Shown here: piece after piece, positions 16,785 through 24,539 of the stretch
Numbering within the stretch: the first letter of the stretch is position 1
How the letters are laid out: the number at the start of each line of letters is the position of its first letter
Assembly (NCBI RefSeq): GCF_900155945.1
Contig: NZ_FTMN01000001.1
Location: forward strand, 759,682-823,681
DNA from: Marinobacterium stanieri
GTDB lineage: Bacteria; Pseudomonadota; Gammaproteobacteria; Pseudomonadales; Balneatricaceae
Length of the DNA: 64,000 nt
Direction: 5' to 3'
Notes under the pieces: generated by a model
Told to the model about the DNA's origin: nothing
The model's database searches: none
Seen by the model: the letters and a program-made list of their open reading frames with translations, nothing else
Made by a program: the position numbers and the translations under genes

Positions 16785-17825
16785 TCAGGTGTACTTGAGA
16801 CGCACCCTGGCGGTTTTGGGGACCGCCTGGCAGGTCAGCGTCAGGCCGTTGGACAGATCACGCTCATCCAGCACATCGTTGTGCAGCAGTTTGACCTCAC
16901 CTTCGGTCACTTCACACATGCAGGAAGCACACATGCCGGCCTGGCAGGAATAAGGCAGATCGATCCCCATCCGTTCGGCAGCATCCAGAATGGTCTCGTC
17001 GCCCTGACACTGGAGTTCGTAGTGCTGGCCATCAAGCTCAATGCTCACTTGCGACTCATCCACTTCGGCCGAGTCGGTGAGTGCCGCCTGCAGCTCCTTG
17101 TCTCTGGACTCTTCCGAGGGCAGGGACACAAAGCGTTCCACATGAATGTGATTGTCCGGCAGTTTCAATTCACGCAATGCCGTTTCCGCAGCATCCATGT
17201 AAGGACCGGGGCCACAGATAAAGGCCTGCGCCTGCTCCATTCCCCGCGCCAGCCGCTTCAGCAAACTGACGGTCGGACGTCCCTGCACGGAATCCAGCAG
17301 ATGAATGACATCAAAGCGACCGGCATATTGCTCCAGCAACTCCTGCAGCGCCTCGCGAAAGATAATCGACTGCTCATCGCGATTGGCATACACCAGCCGG
17401 ACCTGGCCCCGTCCGCGCAGCAATACCGAGCGCAGAATGGAGAACACCGGGGTGATCCCGCTGCCGCCGGCAAAGAGCAAAAACTCGCCATCCAGCGACT
17501 CAGGCACAAACACCCCGGCCGGTGGCATCACTTCAATCTGATCACCGGCCTTCACGTTGTCGCAGACCCAGTTCGAGCCACGCCCCTCTACCACCCGCTT
17601 GATGGTTACCCTGAGCTGGGCGTCCACCGTCGGTGCACTCGACATGGAGTAGCAACGCAATAGATGCTCACCCTGCCAGGGCAATCGCAGGGTCAGGAAC
17701 TGGCCAGGACGGTAGCGGAAACGTTCGACCTGGCCGGCATCAAGGGCGAATTGCAAGGAGACGGCATCAGCCGTTTCCTGAACCACCTGCTCCACCCGCA
17801 GGTTGTGATAACGAGACGTACTCAT
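16785..17825 (-). CDS. Ferredoxin-NAD(P) reductase with C-terminal [2Fe-2S] domain (KshB-like)
   Basis: A 346-residue class-IA reductase. The N-terminal FAD domain has RYRPGQFLTLRL and the LRCYSMSS flavin motif (about 55-75). The NAD domain has GGSGITP (about 125-131) and the CGPGPYM motif. The C-terminal plant-type ferredoxin has YSCQAGMCASC and a final Cys in LTCQA. This is the arrangement of KshB, which feeds the 3-ketosteroid 9alpha-hydroxylase KshA; a KshA-like protein is encoded at 43037-44131. GAGGAA lies 9 nt before the ATG. It is adjacent to the HsaA-like gene but separated by a palindromic repeat. Confidence 0.85.
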   Translation of the reverse strand: MSTSRYHNLRVEQVVQETADAVSLQFALDAGQVERFRYRPGQFLTLRLPWQGEHLLRCYSMSSAPTVDAQLRVTIKRVVEGRGSNWVCDNVKAGDQIEVMPPAGVFVPESLDGEFLLFAGGSGITPVFSILRSVLLRGRGQVRLVYANRDEQSIIFREALQELLEQYAGRFDVIHLLDSVQGRPTVSLLKRLARGMEQAQAFICGPGPYMDAAETALRELKLPDNHIHVERFVSLPSEESRDKELQAALTDSAEVDESQVSIELDGQHYELQCQGDETILDAAERMGIDLPYSCQAGMCASCMCEVTEGEVKLLHNDVLDERDLSNGLTLTCQAVPKTARVRLKYT

Positions 17826-17993
17826 AGCAGCATTCCTCAAAGGGTGTTGAAAAGCGTTATCGAGGCAGTCGAGACGAGCGGAACGCCGCCCGGGCAAAAA
17901 CAGGCGAAAAGGCGGAGTTTAGTGAACTAAATGAGCACTTTGAGCCTGTTTTTAACGATGTATCGACAACGCAGATAGTTTTTCAGCAGCCTT
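17826..17993. repeat. Palindromic intergenic repeat element
   Basis: The 168-bp gap holds nested inverted repeats: AAAAACAGGC (17896-17905) with GCCTGTTTTT (17944-17953), enclosing TTTAGTGAACTAAA (17918-17931). The edges carry GTTGAAAA-type and TTTTTCAGC-type motifs. I recognise it as a dispersed repeat style seen in gammaproteobacterial genomes but cannot name the family. It may act as a transcription terminator for the HsaA-like gene. Confidence 0.55.
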
Positions 17994-19220
17994 TTAGATA
18001 TACGGGTCCATGTTAGGCAGCCCCAACATCACCGCACCACTGGCGCGCGCATAGGCATCGGCGTTGTTGGCGATGTGACCACGGGCCTGATGGATATCGC
18101 GGAAGATGCGTTCAATCGGATTACTGCGATACAGGCCGGAGGCGGCGCAGGCACGCAGCAGCTCGTTGACGCGCTCGGCACACAGCTTGGGCACCAGCGA
18201 TGCCTGGGCACGCTGCATCAAGCGTTCCTCTACCGGCATCTGCTCGCCAGTTTTGGCACAGTGAACGATGCGCGCATAGTTGCGGAACAGCACCAGCTTG
18301 AGCTGATCGACCGTGATCATGGCCTCTGCGACTGCCATCTGGGCATTGGGGTCTTCCGCTGTTTTGGCACCATGCTTGCCGATATGGGCAGCAGCACGAC
18401 CACGGAATTCATCGATGGCCCCTTCCGTTGCGCCCAGACAAGCCGAGGATACGGCGCGCTGGAACACCTGAGTGAACGGAATGCGGTATATCCAGCCCGG
18501 GTTGGTTTCACGGCCCGGACAGCCGGCATCGGAATGGTTGTTGGTGCGGTGGGTGCGATGCTCGGGCACAAAGACATCTTCCACGACAATGTCGTGGCTG
18601 CCGGTCGCACGCAGGCCATGTACATCCCAGTTCTTTTCAATACGGAAATCACTGCGCGGCAACAGGAAGGTGGTATGTTCCAGCTCATCCGGGTTGTCCT
18701 TCTTCGGCAGCAAGCCACCGAGGAAGATCCAGTCACAGTGATCAACGCCGCTGGAGAAGCCCCAGCGACCGGAGAAGCGGTAACCGCCATCAACCTTCTC
18801 TGCCTTGCCCACCGGCATGTAGGTAGAGGCGATCAGGGTACCGTCATTGCCATCCGCCCAGACATCCTGCTGTGCCTGTTCCGGGAACAGCGGCAGCTGC
18901 CAGTTATGCACGCCGATCACGCCATAAATCCAGGCCGTCGACATGCAGCCCTTGGCCAGGGCCATCTGTACGCGGTAGAACACACGCGGGTCCTGTTCGT
19001 AGCCACCCCAGCGCTTGGGCTGGAGCACACGGAACAGCCCTGCTTCAGCCATTTCCTTGACGGTTTCACGCGGTACCATGCCCGCCTCATCGGCAGCCTT
19101 GGCGCGCTCAGCCAGTCGCGGTGCCAGTGCTTCAGCGGCCTTGACCAATTGAACGGCTTCAGGGGTCATGTAATCTTCATCCTGAGTCGCTGCCACAAAG
19201 TTGTTTGTTAACACGCCCAT
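17994..19220 (-). CDS. Flavin-dependent monooxygenase, HsaA-like oxygenase component
   Basis: A 408-residue class-D flavoprotein monooxygenase with an acyl-CoA-dehydrogenase fold. The segments WGGYEQDPRVFYRVQMALAK (about 71-90), SGRWGFSSGVDHCDW (about 150-165) and GLRATGSHDIVVEDVFVPEH (about 203-222) are characteristic of HsaA, which hydroxylates the secosteroid 3-HSA to the catechol 3,4-DHSA using reduced flavin from HsaB. A matching flavin reductase is encoded at 49787-50755. GAGGAG precedes the ATG. It has its own steroid box and is divergent from the YCF48/MMPL pair. The phenolic steroid substrate is inferred from family and setting. Confidence 0.85.
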   Translation of the reverse strand: MGVLTNNFVAATQDEDYMTPEAVQLVKAAEALAPRLAERAKAADEAGMVPRETVKEMAEAGLFRVLQPKRWGGYEQDPRVFYRVQMALAKGCMSTAWIYGVIGVHNWQLPLFPEQAQQDVWADGNDGTLIASTYMPVGKAEKVDGGYRFSGRWGFSSGVDHCDWIFLGGLLPKKDNPDELEHTTFLLPRSDFRIEKNWDVHGLRATGSHDIVVEDVFVPEHRTHRTNNHSDAGCPGRETNPGWIYRIPFTQVFQRAVSSACLGATEGAIDEFRGRAAAHIGKHGAKTAEDPNAQMAVAEAMITVDQLKLVLFRNYARIVHCAKTGEQMPVEERLMQRAQASLVPKLCAERVNELLRACAASGLYRSNPIERIFRDIHQARGHIANNADAYARASGAVMLGLPNMDPYI

Positions 19221-19323
19221 CGAACGAGTCTCCTCGATTATTATTGGAATCTTCCGGCATGACCGGCTGCACCGACCATCTCCTCACCGATGGCAGATTT
19301 GCACAGGCTGACAACCCCTCTCA

Positions 19324-19339
19324 TCGTCAATTCGGACTA
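19324..19339 (-). promoter_or_regulatory. Steroid-regulon box 5
   Basis: TCGTCAATTCGGACTA, a perfect dyad match, centre about 112 bp above the HsaA-like start. A GCAAAT hexamer (read leftward) begins about 21 nt after it. Confidence 0.65.
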
Positions 19340-19381
19340 ACGTTCCAAACCCCGGCGCCCCTTCCTGACCGCGATCACCCC

Positions 19382-19397
19382 TAGCCCATTTGGACGA
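19382..19397 (+). promoter_or_regulatory. Steroid-regulon box 6 (one mismatch)
   Basis: TAGCCCATTTGGACGA, one mismatch to the dyad, centre about 115 bp above the YCF48 start. GAGAAT (19416-19421) follows 18 nt after it. Boxes 5 and 6 give each divergent gene its own site. Confidence 0.55.
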
Positions 19398-19504
19398 TGT
19401 TGCGCCCTTGGGTCTGAGAATAATGGATGGCGTACTCGTCGAGCTCCAGGCCAGCAGTACAACAATAAATTCGCCTGAAGGCCTCAGACCAAAGGAGTTT
19501 AGCC

Positions 19505-20485
19505 ATGCGCGTAACCCTGGGTATCGCTGTTTCACTGATCGTGGCAGTAGCCGGAATATTCGCCTTCTCACACCGGGACACCCCCTCACTGGGCCCCCGC
19601 CAGATACCGGTGGACAACATGAACCTGACCAGCATCGTGCAAACCGATGCCGGCCTGGTGACCGCCGGCGAACTGGGTCATATCCTGATCTCATCCGATC
19701 AAGGCAACAGCTGGCAACAGGCTTCCCTGTCTCAGCAGCGTCATGCGCTGATCACGCGCCTGCACTTCACCGATGACCGTCACGGTCTGGCCATTGGCCA
19801 TGAGGGCTGGATCCTCAAAACCGAGGACGGCGGCCGGCACTGGAAGGAGGTCGCGTTCAATCCGGGCAGTGAACCGCTGCTCAGCATTAACCGCTTGCCT
19901 TCTGGGGTCTGGATGGCCATTGGCGCCTTTGGCCAGGCCCTGGTGTCCAATGACAACGGCAACAGCTGGTCCAGCATGCCGCCACCCAATGGCACCGACT
20001 GGCACCTCAACAACCTGCTGCCCTCCAAGGATCACACCACCTGGTTGATCGTCGGCGAGGCCGGCACCCTGTTCCGCTCCACCGATGGCGGCCAGAGCTG
20101 GGAGACCATCCCGGAGTTCTACAACGGCTCTTTCTATGGCGGGCTCAATCTGGGCGGTGACACCTGGGTGGTGTACGGCATGCGTGGCAACATTTTCCGC
20201 AGTGTGGATAACGGCCAGAGCTGGGAATCCGTCGGCGGTGAACTCCAGGCCTCGCTGTTCACACACTCTGTCCTCGACAATGGCGACATCCTGTTGGGTG
20301 GCCAGGGTGGCGTCTTGCTGCTGAGTGAAGACCAGGGCCGCTCCTTCCGATTCCTGCACAAAAGCGGCCGCATGTCGGTCACGGACATCACCCGTCTGGA
20401 TGATGATCGTCTGCTGCTGAGCAGTGATGCCGGCCTGCTGCCTCCGCTTTCGCTCGACCAATTGAAACAGCCCTCAGGAGCCTGA
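19505..20485 (+). CDS. YCF48-like beta-propeller protein with BNR/Asp-box repeats
   Basis: A 326-residue protein with an N-terminal hydrophobic signal/anchor (about 5-22). At least six Asp-box units (SSDQGNSW, TEDGGRHW, SNDNGNSW, STDGGQSW, SVDNGQSW, SEDQGRSF) predict a six-bladed propeller exposed in the periplasm. YCF48/HCF136 relatives in heterotrophs commonly precede an MMPL/RND transporter, exactly as here (2-bp gap). A periplasmic accessory role for the transporter is therefore likely. No enzymatic residues are recognised. Confidence 0.85.
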   Translation: MRVTLGIAVSLIVAVAGIFAFSHRDTPSLGPRQIPVDNMNLTSIVQTDAGLVTAGELGHILISSDQGNSWQQASLSQQRHALITRLHFTDDRHGLAIGHEGWILKTEDGGRHWKEVAFNPGSEPLLSINRLPSGVWMAIGAFGQALVSNDNGNSWSSMPPPNGTDWHLNNLLPSKDHTTWLIVGEAGTLFRSTDGGQSWETIPEFYNGSFYGGLNLGGDTWVVYGMRGNIFRSVDNGQSWESVGGELQASLFTHSVLDNGDILLGGQGGVLLLSEDQGRSFRFLHKSGRMSVTDITRLDDDRLLLSSDAGLLPPLSLDQLKQPSGA

Positions 20486-20487
20486 TC

Positions 20488-22947
20488 ATGTCGAATCAAC
20501 ACTCTTCCGCTGTGCAAAAATTTGTTGACACATCGGCACGCCTTCTGATCATCGGCCGCAAGCCTTTGGGCTTCCTGTTCCTGCTGATCACCATCATGCT
20601 GGGCTTCTCGGCCCTGCAGACCCGCTTTGACCCGGGCTTCAACAAGCTGATTCCGCTCAAGCACGACTACATGCAGGCCTTCCTGAAACACTCAGCCGAA
20701 TTTACCGGCGCCAACCGAGTGATGGTCAGCCTGGAATGGACCGGTGAAGGCGATATCTACAACGCCGAGTTCATGAAAAAACTGCAGCAAGCCACCGATG
20801 AAGTCTTCTTCACCCCCGGTATCAACCGCACCACCGTGCGCTCGCTGTTTACCCCGGAAGTGCGCTATATCGAGGTGACCGAATACGGTTTCACCGGCGG
20901 TGTGGTGATCCCTTCACGCTTTACGGCCGATGAGGCCGGCCTGGCGCAGGTGCGCTCCAACGTGTACAAGTCCGGCCAGATCGGCAACCTGGTGTCCAAT
21001 GACCTCAAGTCCGCCATGGTGCAGGCCGAGCTGCTGGAGATCGACCCGGAAACCGGCGAGAAAACCGACTACGCCGCCGTTGCCCGCCATCTTGAGAAAA
21101 TCCGTGCCCAGATCGGCGATGAAAACCTCAACATCCAGATCATCGGCTTCTCCAAGGTAATGGGGGATGTAATGGACGGCCTGATGACCGTCGTGCTCTT
21201 CTTTGCCGTGGCCTTTGCGGTCACTTTCATCCTGCTGTGGGTCTATTCACGTTCGTTGAAGCTCACCCTGCTGGCCATTGTCGTGGCCCTGCTGCCGGTG
21301 GTCTGGCTGCTGGGTATTCTGCCGCAGATCGGTTACGGCATTGACCCCATGTCCGTGCTGGTGCCCTTCCTGATCTTCTCCATCGGCGTCTCCCACGCCG
21401 TACAGATGACCAACGCCTGGAAGCTGGATGTGCTGTCCGGCATGAGCTCCATCGAAGCGGCGGAAAGCTCGATTCGTAAGCTGGCCATCCCCGGCACCGT
21501 GGCCCTTCTGGCAAACGCACTGGGCTTTATGGTGATCATGGTGATCGATATCCCCATCGTGCATGAGTTGGGTGTTACCGCCTGTCTGGGCGTCGCCCTG
21601 ATGATCATCACCAACAAGATGTTCATGCCGATTATCCTGTCGCACCTTAATCTGGAAAAGATGGCGATTACCGATGAAGGCAGCAGCCACGACAAGCATC
21701 CGCTGTGGTGGAAAATCTCGGCGCTATCACAGCCAAAACCGGCTCTGTTCAGCCTATCGGTGATGCTGATTCTGCTGGCGGTGGGCACCTGGCAGTCCCG
21801 TTCACTGCTGACCGGTGATATCGGTACCGGCGTGCCGGAGCTGCGCGCGGACTCCCGGTATAACCAGGACAACGACAAGATCATCAGCGACTACTCCATC
21901 GGGATGGATGTGCTCTCGGTGTATGTGGAAACCGACCGTGATTCAGAAGCCTGCCTGGACTGGGATGTGATGAATGCGGTGGACCGTTTCGGCTTCCACA
22001 TGCGGGGCGTTCCCGGTGTGCAGTCCGTCAGCACCGTGTCCGGCATGGCCAAGCTTTATGTGTCCGGCAACAACGAGGGCAACCCGCTCTGGCGCACCCT
22101 GCAACGCTCCTCCATGGCCTTGCGCTCCGGCAGCCAGGCCGCCAACCCGGAGCTGGGCCTGAACAACGAGCTGTGTAAAACCATCAACATGATGGTGTAC
22201 CTGGACAACCACCAGAACGACACCCTCAAGCATGTGATTGGCGAGATCGACAGCTTCATCCAGGACGTGGATGTGGAAGGTGTCAGCTTCCGACTGGCGG
22301 GCGGTAATGCCGGTGTGGCCGCTGCCACCAATGAAGCGGTGGAAACCGCCGAGGTACAGATGATCGCCTCCATCTTCGGCGCCATTACCCTGCTGTGCTG
22401 GCTCACCTTCCGCTCCTGGCGCGGTGTGCTCTGCGTTATCGTACCGCTGATGCTGGTGACCATTCTGTGTAACGCACTGATGGCCCTGCTGGGAATCGGC
22501 CTGAAAGTCGCCACCCTGCCGGTCATTGCTCTGGGCGTGGGTGTCGGTGTGGATTACGGCATCTACATCTACGAACAGATGCAGCACTCACTGAAACGCG
22601 GCGTCGACCTGCGCACCTCCTTCTACGAAGCCATGCGTCAGCGCGGCACCGCCGCCGTATTCACCGCCGTAACCATGACCATCGGTGTGGGCACCTGGGC
22701 CTTCTCGGCACTTAAGTTCCAGGCCGATATGGGCATCCTGCTGGCCTTCATGTTCATGGTAAACGTGCTCGGCGCCATCTTCCTGCTGCCCGCCCTGGCC
22801 TGCTGGCTCAATGTGCAGCCCAGCAAGGTGAAAGCAGCGAGCAAGACGGAAAGCCAGAGCACCAAAGCCACCCCAGCTGCCAAACCGGCTCAGGCAGCGG
22901 CCTCAGTGCAGAGCCATGCACGGGCTGTAGCGACCAGCGATAGCTGA
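20488..22947 (+). CDS. MMPL/RND-superfamily transporter
   Basis: An 819-residue membrane protein built as two RND half-repeats. The first TM is near residues 30-48. A periplasmic loop is followed by a TM bundle at about 225-400 containing the SIGVSHAVQM segment. A second TM near 415-430 and loop are followed by the last bundle at about 630-775 with ALGVGVGVDYGIYIYEQ. It resembles the COG1033/HpnN exporter group that moves hydrophobic lipids. The last 40 residues are an Ala/Lys/Ser-rich low-complexity tail. It is co-transcribed with the YCF48-like protein. Steroid or lipid trafficking is inferred, with direction unknown. Confidence 0.88.
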   Translation: MSNQHSSAVQKFVDTSARLLIIGRKPLGFLFLLITIMLGFSALQTRFDPGFNKLIPLKHDYMQAFLKHSAEFTGANRVMVSLEWTGEGDIYNAEFMKKLQQATDEVFFTPGINRTTVRSLFTPEVRYIEVTEYGFTGGVVIPSRFTADEAGLAQVRSNVYKSGQIGNLVSNDLKSAMVQAELLEIDPETGEKTDYAAVARHLEKIRAQIGDENLNIQIIGFSKVMGDVMDGLMTVVLFFAVAFAVTFILLWVYSRSLKLTLLAIVVALLPVVWLLGILPQIGYGIDPMSVLVPFLIFSIGVSHAVQMTNAWKLDVLSGMSSIEAAESSIRKLAIPGTVALLANALGFMVIMVIDIPIVHELGVTACLGVALMIITNKMFMPIILSHLNLEKMAITDEGSSHDKHPLWWKISALSQPKPALFSLSVMLILLAVGTWQSRSLLTGDIGTGVPELRADSRYNQDNDKIISDYSIGMDVLSVYVETDRDSEACLDWDVMNAVDRFGFHMRGVPGVQSVSTVSGMAKLYVSGNNEGNPLWRTLQRSSMALRSGSQAANPELGLNNELCKTINMMVYLDNHQNDTLKHVIGEIDSFIQDVDVEGVSFRLAGGNAGVAAATNEAVETAEVQMIASIFGAITLLCWLTFRSWRGVLCVIVPLMLVTILCNALMALLGIGLKVATLPVIALGVGVGVDYGIYIYEQMQHSLKRGVDLRTSFYEAMRQRGTAAVFTAVTMTIGVGTWAFSALKFQADMGILLAFMFMVNVLGAIFLLPALACWLNVQPSKVKAASKTESQSTKATPAAKPAQAAASVQSHARAVATSDS

Positions 22948-23035
22948 TCGACCCGATGGCGGAGCACAGCCTCCGCCATCTCCTTTCTCCCCGCCCAACT
23001 CCTGCACTCCCGACTTAGCAGCTTTAAAACCCTGT

Positions 23036-23482
23036 TCACAAGCCCGACGACTTCAGATGCTGTGACAGATCACCCAACTGATCCACCAGGGTGTAATCAC
23101 GAAAACTGAAGCGCCACTCTCCGTCTACGCATTCAAATTCATCCTGGTAACGACCGGTTATGATCGGCTGTAGCACAAAGTCATCAGTCGCCTGGGATAC
23201 GGTGTAGTAAGAACGACAGCTCGCCCTCCCCGCTGCCTCATCCACCTCCACAATGGGGTTGGTGATCATATGCTTGGTACGCGGGGTGCCGCAGGGATAA
23301 AGCCTGAGCATCGACTGCCAGGTTTGCAGCAGCCCTTCGGCATCCAGCGGGAACTGCTCGCTGCCAGTATGGACACGTGCATGCCGGAACAGCTCGGCTG
23401 CAGCCGCCAGCTGACCACTATCGATCAGCTCGGCATAGCGATAGAGAAGGTTACAGATCTGAACGTGGGAAGGGAGTGGCAT
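23036..23482 (-). CDS. SnoaL/NTF2-like small protein
   Basis: A 148-residue protein of the SnoaL-like group of the NTF2 fold (HVQICNLLYRYAELIDSGQLAAAAELF at the start, GRYQDEFECVDGEWRFSFRDY near the end). This fold includes ketosteroid isomerases and dehydratases, and two more NTF2-like genes lie at 30812-31635. The catalytic pattern of KSI is not apparent, so the function is unknown. The start codon lies inside a perfect 13-bp inverted repeat. It is the last normal-GC gene before the cassette array. Confidence 0.75.
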   Translation of the reverse strand: MPLPSHVQICNLLYRYAELIDSGQLAAAAELFRHARVHTGSEQFPLDAEGLLQTWQSMLRLYPCGTPRTKHMITNPIVEVDEAAGRASCRSYYTVSQATDDFVLQPIITGRYQDEFECVDGEWRFSFRDYTLVDQLGDLSQHLKSSGL

Positions 23483-23516
23483 GTTGATGATCTCCGATTA
23501 TAAAGATCATCAACAT
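23481..23516 (-). promoter_or_regulatory. Perfect 13-bp inverted repeat over the ribosome-binding region
   Basis: ATGTTGATGATCT (23481-23493) and AGATCATCAACAT (23504-23516) are exact complements around a 10-nt spacer. In the mRNA, the CGGAG ribosome site lies at the loop side of the hairpin and the AUG at its base. It could be a protein operator or an RNA structure controlling translation. Confidence 0.55.
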
Positions 23517-23587
23517 AGCGGCAGTGAAGAAATGGGTTCATCAGCCGTTTGTACTAGGGATGGAAGCTGTTCGTGGGTAACTCGGCC

Positions 23588-23674
23588 CTATAACGCCGCA
23601 GTTAAAGGGCCGAAAAAGCGTAGCTTTTGAGGTCCCAGTGAGCAAGGCGAACGTTTTTCAACGCTTTGTTAGAG
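23588..23674 (-). repeat. attC-like site a
   Basis: 87 bp. Read leftward it runs from CTCTAAC (R'') to GTTATAG (R') with AAAGCGTT...AACGTT and AAAAGCTACGCTTTTT inner palindromes. It ends the cassette of the 125-residue membrane protein. Confidence 0.65.
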
Positions 23675-23675
23675 T

Positions 23676-24053
23676 TTATTGACATGCAGGCTCACTCCAT
23701 CTATCCCCACGATCACTTTTATAATCCCGTAAAGCCGCTAAGCTTTCATCGGAGCGAATCTCGATGTATTTATCGAGCTGCGAACTGCTTACCGATTTTA
23801 GGAGGTCTGCCAGTAACTCTCGCTCGCTAATTACGGAGTGCCTTAGCTTCTCCGTTGTTTCCTCAAACTTGCCCCGCTCCATACAATTAGCCAACTCTTG
23901 GTAACGCATTAGATGATTGAACGAGAGCATAGCTTGAGTCTCCTGGACTCCATTTCTATATGCTTGCTGAGCAACGATGATGCCGAAACGATATGAAGCC
24001 AAACAGCTGACTACGAACACGATAGATAAGCCCGCTATGACTTTCTTCCTCAT
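23676..24053 (-). CDS. Cassette gene: single-pass membrane protein of unknown function
   Basis: A 125-residue protein, not recognised. Residues 5-27 form one transmembrane helix; the rest is soluble and charged with likely coiled-coil stretches (about 55-105). It ends one base before attC site a, which is typical of a cassette-borne gene. Low GC. Confidence 0.6.
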   Translation of the reverse strand: MRKKVIAGLSIVFVVSCLASYRFGIIVAQQAYRNGVQETQAMLSFNHLMRYQELANCMERGKFEETTEKLRHSVISERELLADLLKSVSSSQLDKYIEIRSDESLAALRDYKSDRGDRWSEPACQ

Positions 24054-24066
24054 AAGAACCTCGAAA

Positions 24067-24150
24067 CTCTAACGCTCGATTTAGGGGCCGATAAAGTGCA
24101 GCTTTTGAGATCCCAACCCGCTTGCGGGCGACTACAATTGCTTGTTATGT
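24067..24150 (-). repeat. attC-like site b
   Basis: 84 bp. Read leftward it runs from ACATAAC (R'') to GTTAGAG (R'); the centre holds TTGTAGTCGCCCGCAAGCGGG with a CCCGC-type palindrome. The stop codon of the upstream cassette gene (24145) lies inside it. Confidence 0.65.
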
Positions 24151-24381
24151 AACTATCAGTCCAGCCACAAGTCCCAATAAAAACGTACCCCACAATAAGA
24201 TATAACCCCATATAAAAAAACGCTTTTGGAGTAAATTATTACTTGCTCCGTACACAATAGTTTCTAACAAGCCACTCAACTCACCATGTTTAATGGCCGT
24301 AATTGTTGCTAAAACTAAGAGGCTTACAACACCCATTGCCCCTATAGCCATTAATACTTCATTCCATGAATAGTCGTTCAT
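24145..24381 (-). CDS. Cassette gene: small two-helix membrane protein
   Basis: A 78-residue protein with two predicted transmembrane segments (about 9-28 and 55-77) joined by a short hydrophilic loop. No family is recognised. Its stop codon is inside attC site b. Small membrane proteins are common in cassette arrays and some act in phage exclusion, but nothing here shows that. Confidence 0.55.
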   Translation of the reverse strand: MNDYSWNEVLMAIGAMGVVSLLVLATITAIKHGELSGLLETIVYGASNNLLQKRFFIWGYILLWGTFLLGLVAGLIVT

Positions 24382-24392
24382 AAGCTTTGGTT

Positions 24393-24464
24393 ACATAACG
24401 CCTGCATTTTCGGCTAGTTTGGAGCGCAGCGGAAAAATAGTCCGACAACATGCGCTTGTTATAC
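24393..24464 (-). repeat. attC-like site c
   Basis: 72 bp. Read leftward it runs from GTATAAC (R'') to GTTATGT (R'), with AAGCGCATG at one end and CATTTTCGG-related arms. It closes the cassette of the 1256-residue protein. Confidence 0.65.
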
Positions 24465-24539
24465 GGCACTTAGATTCTTGTCGCTCGTCACCTGGAGGAA
24501 GCATAGAAAATAGTACTTAAGTGTCTACCGAAATTTTAG

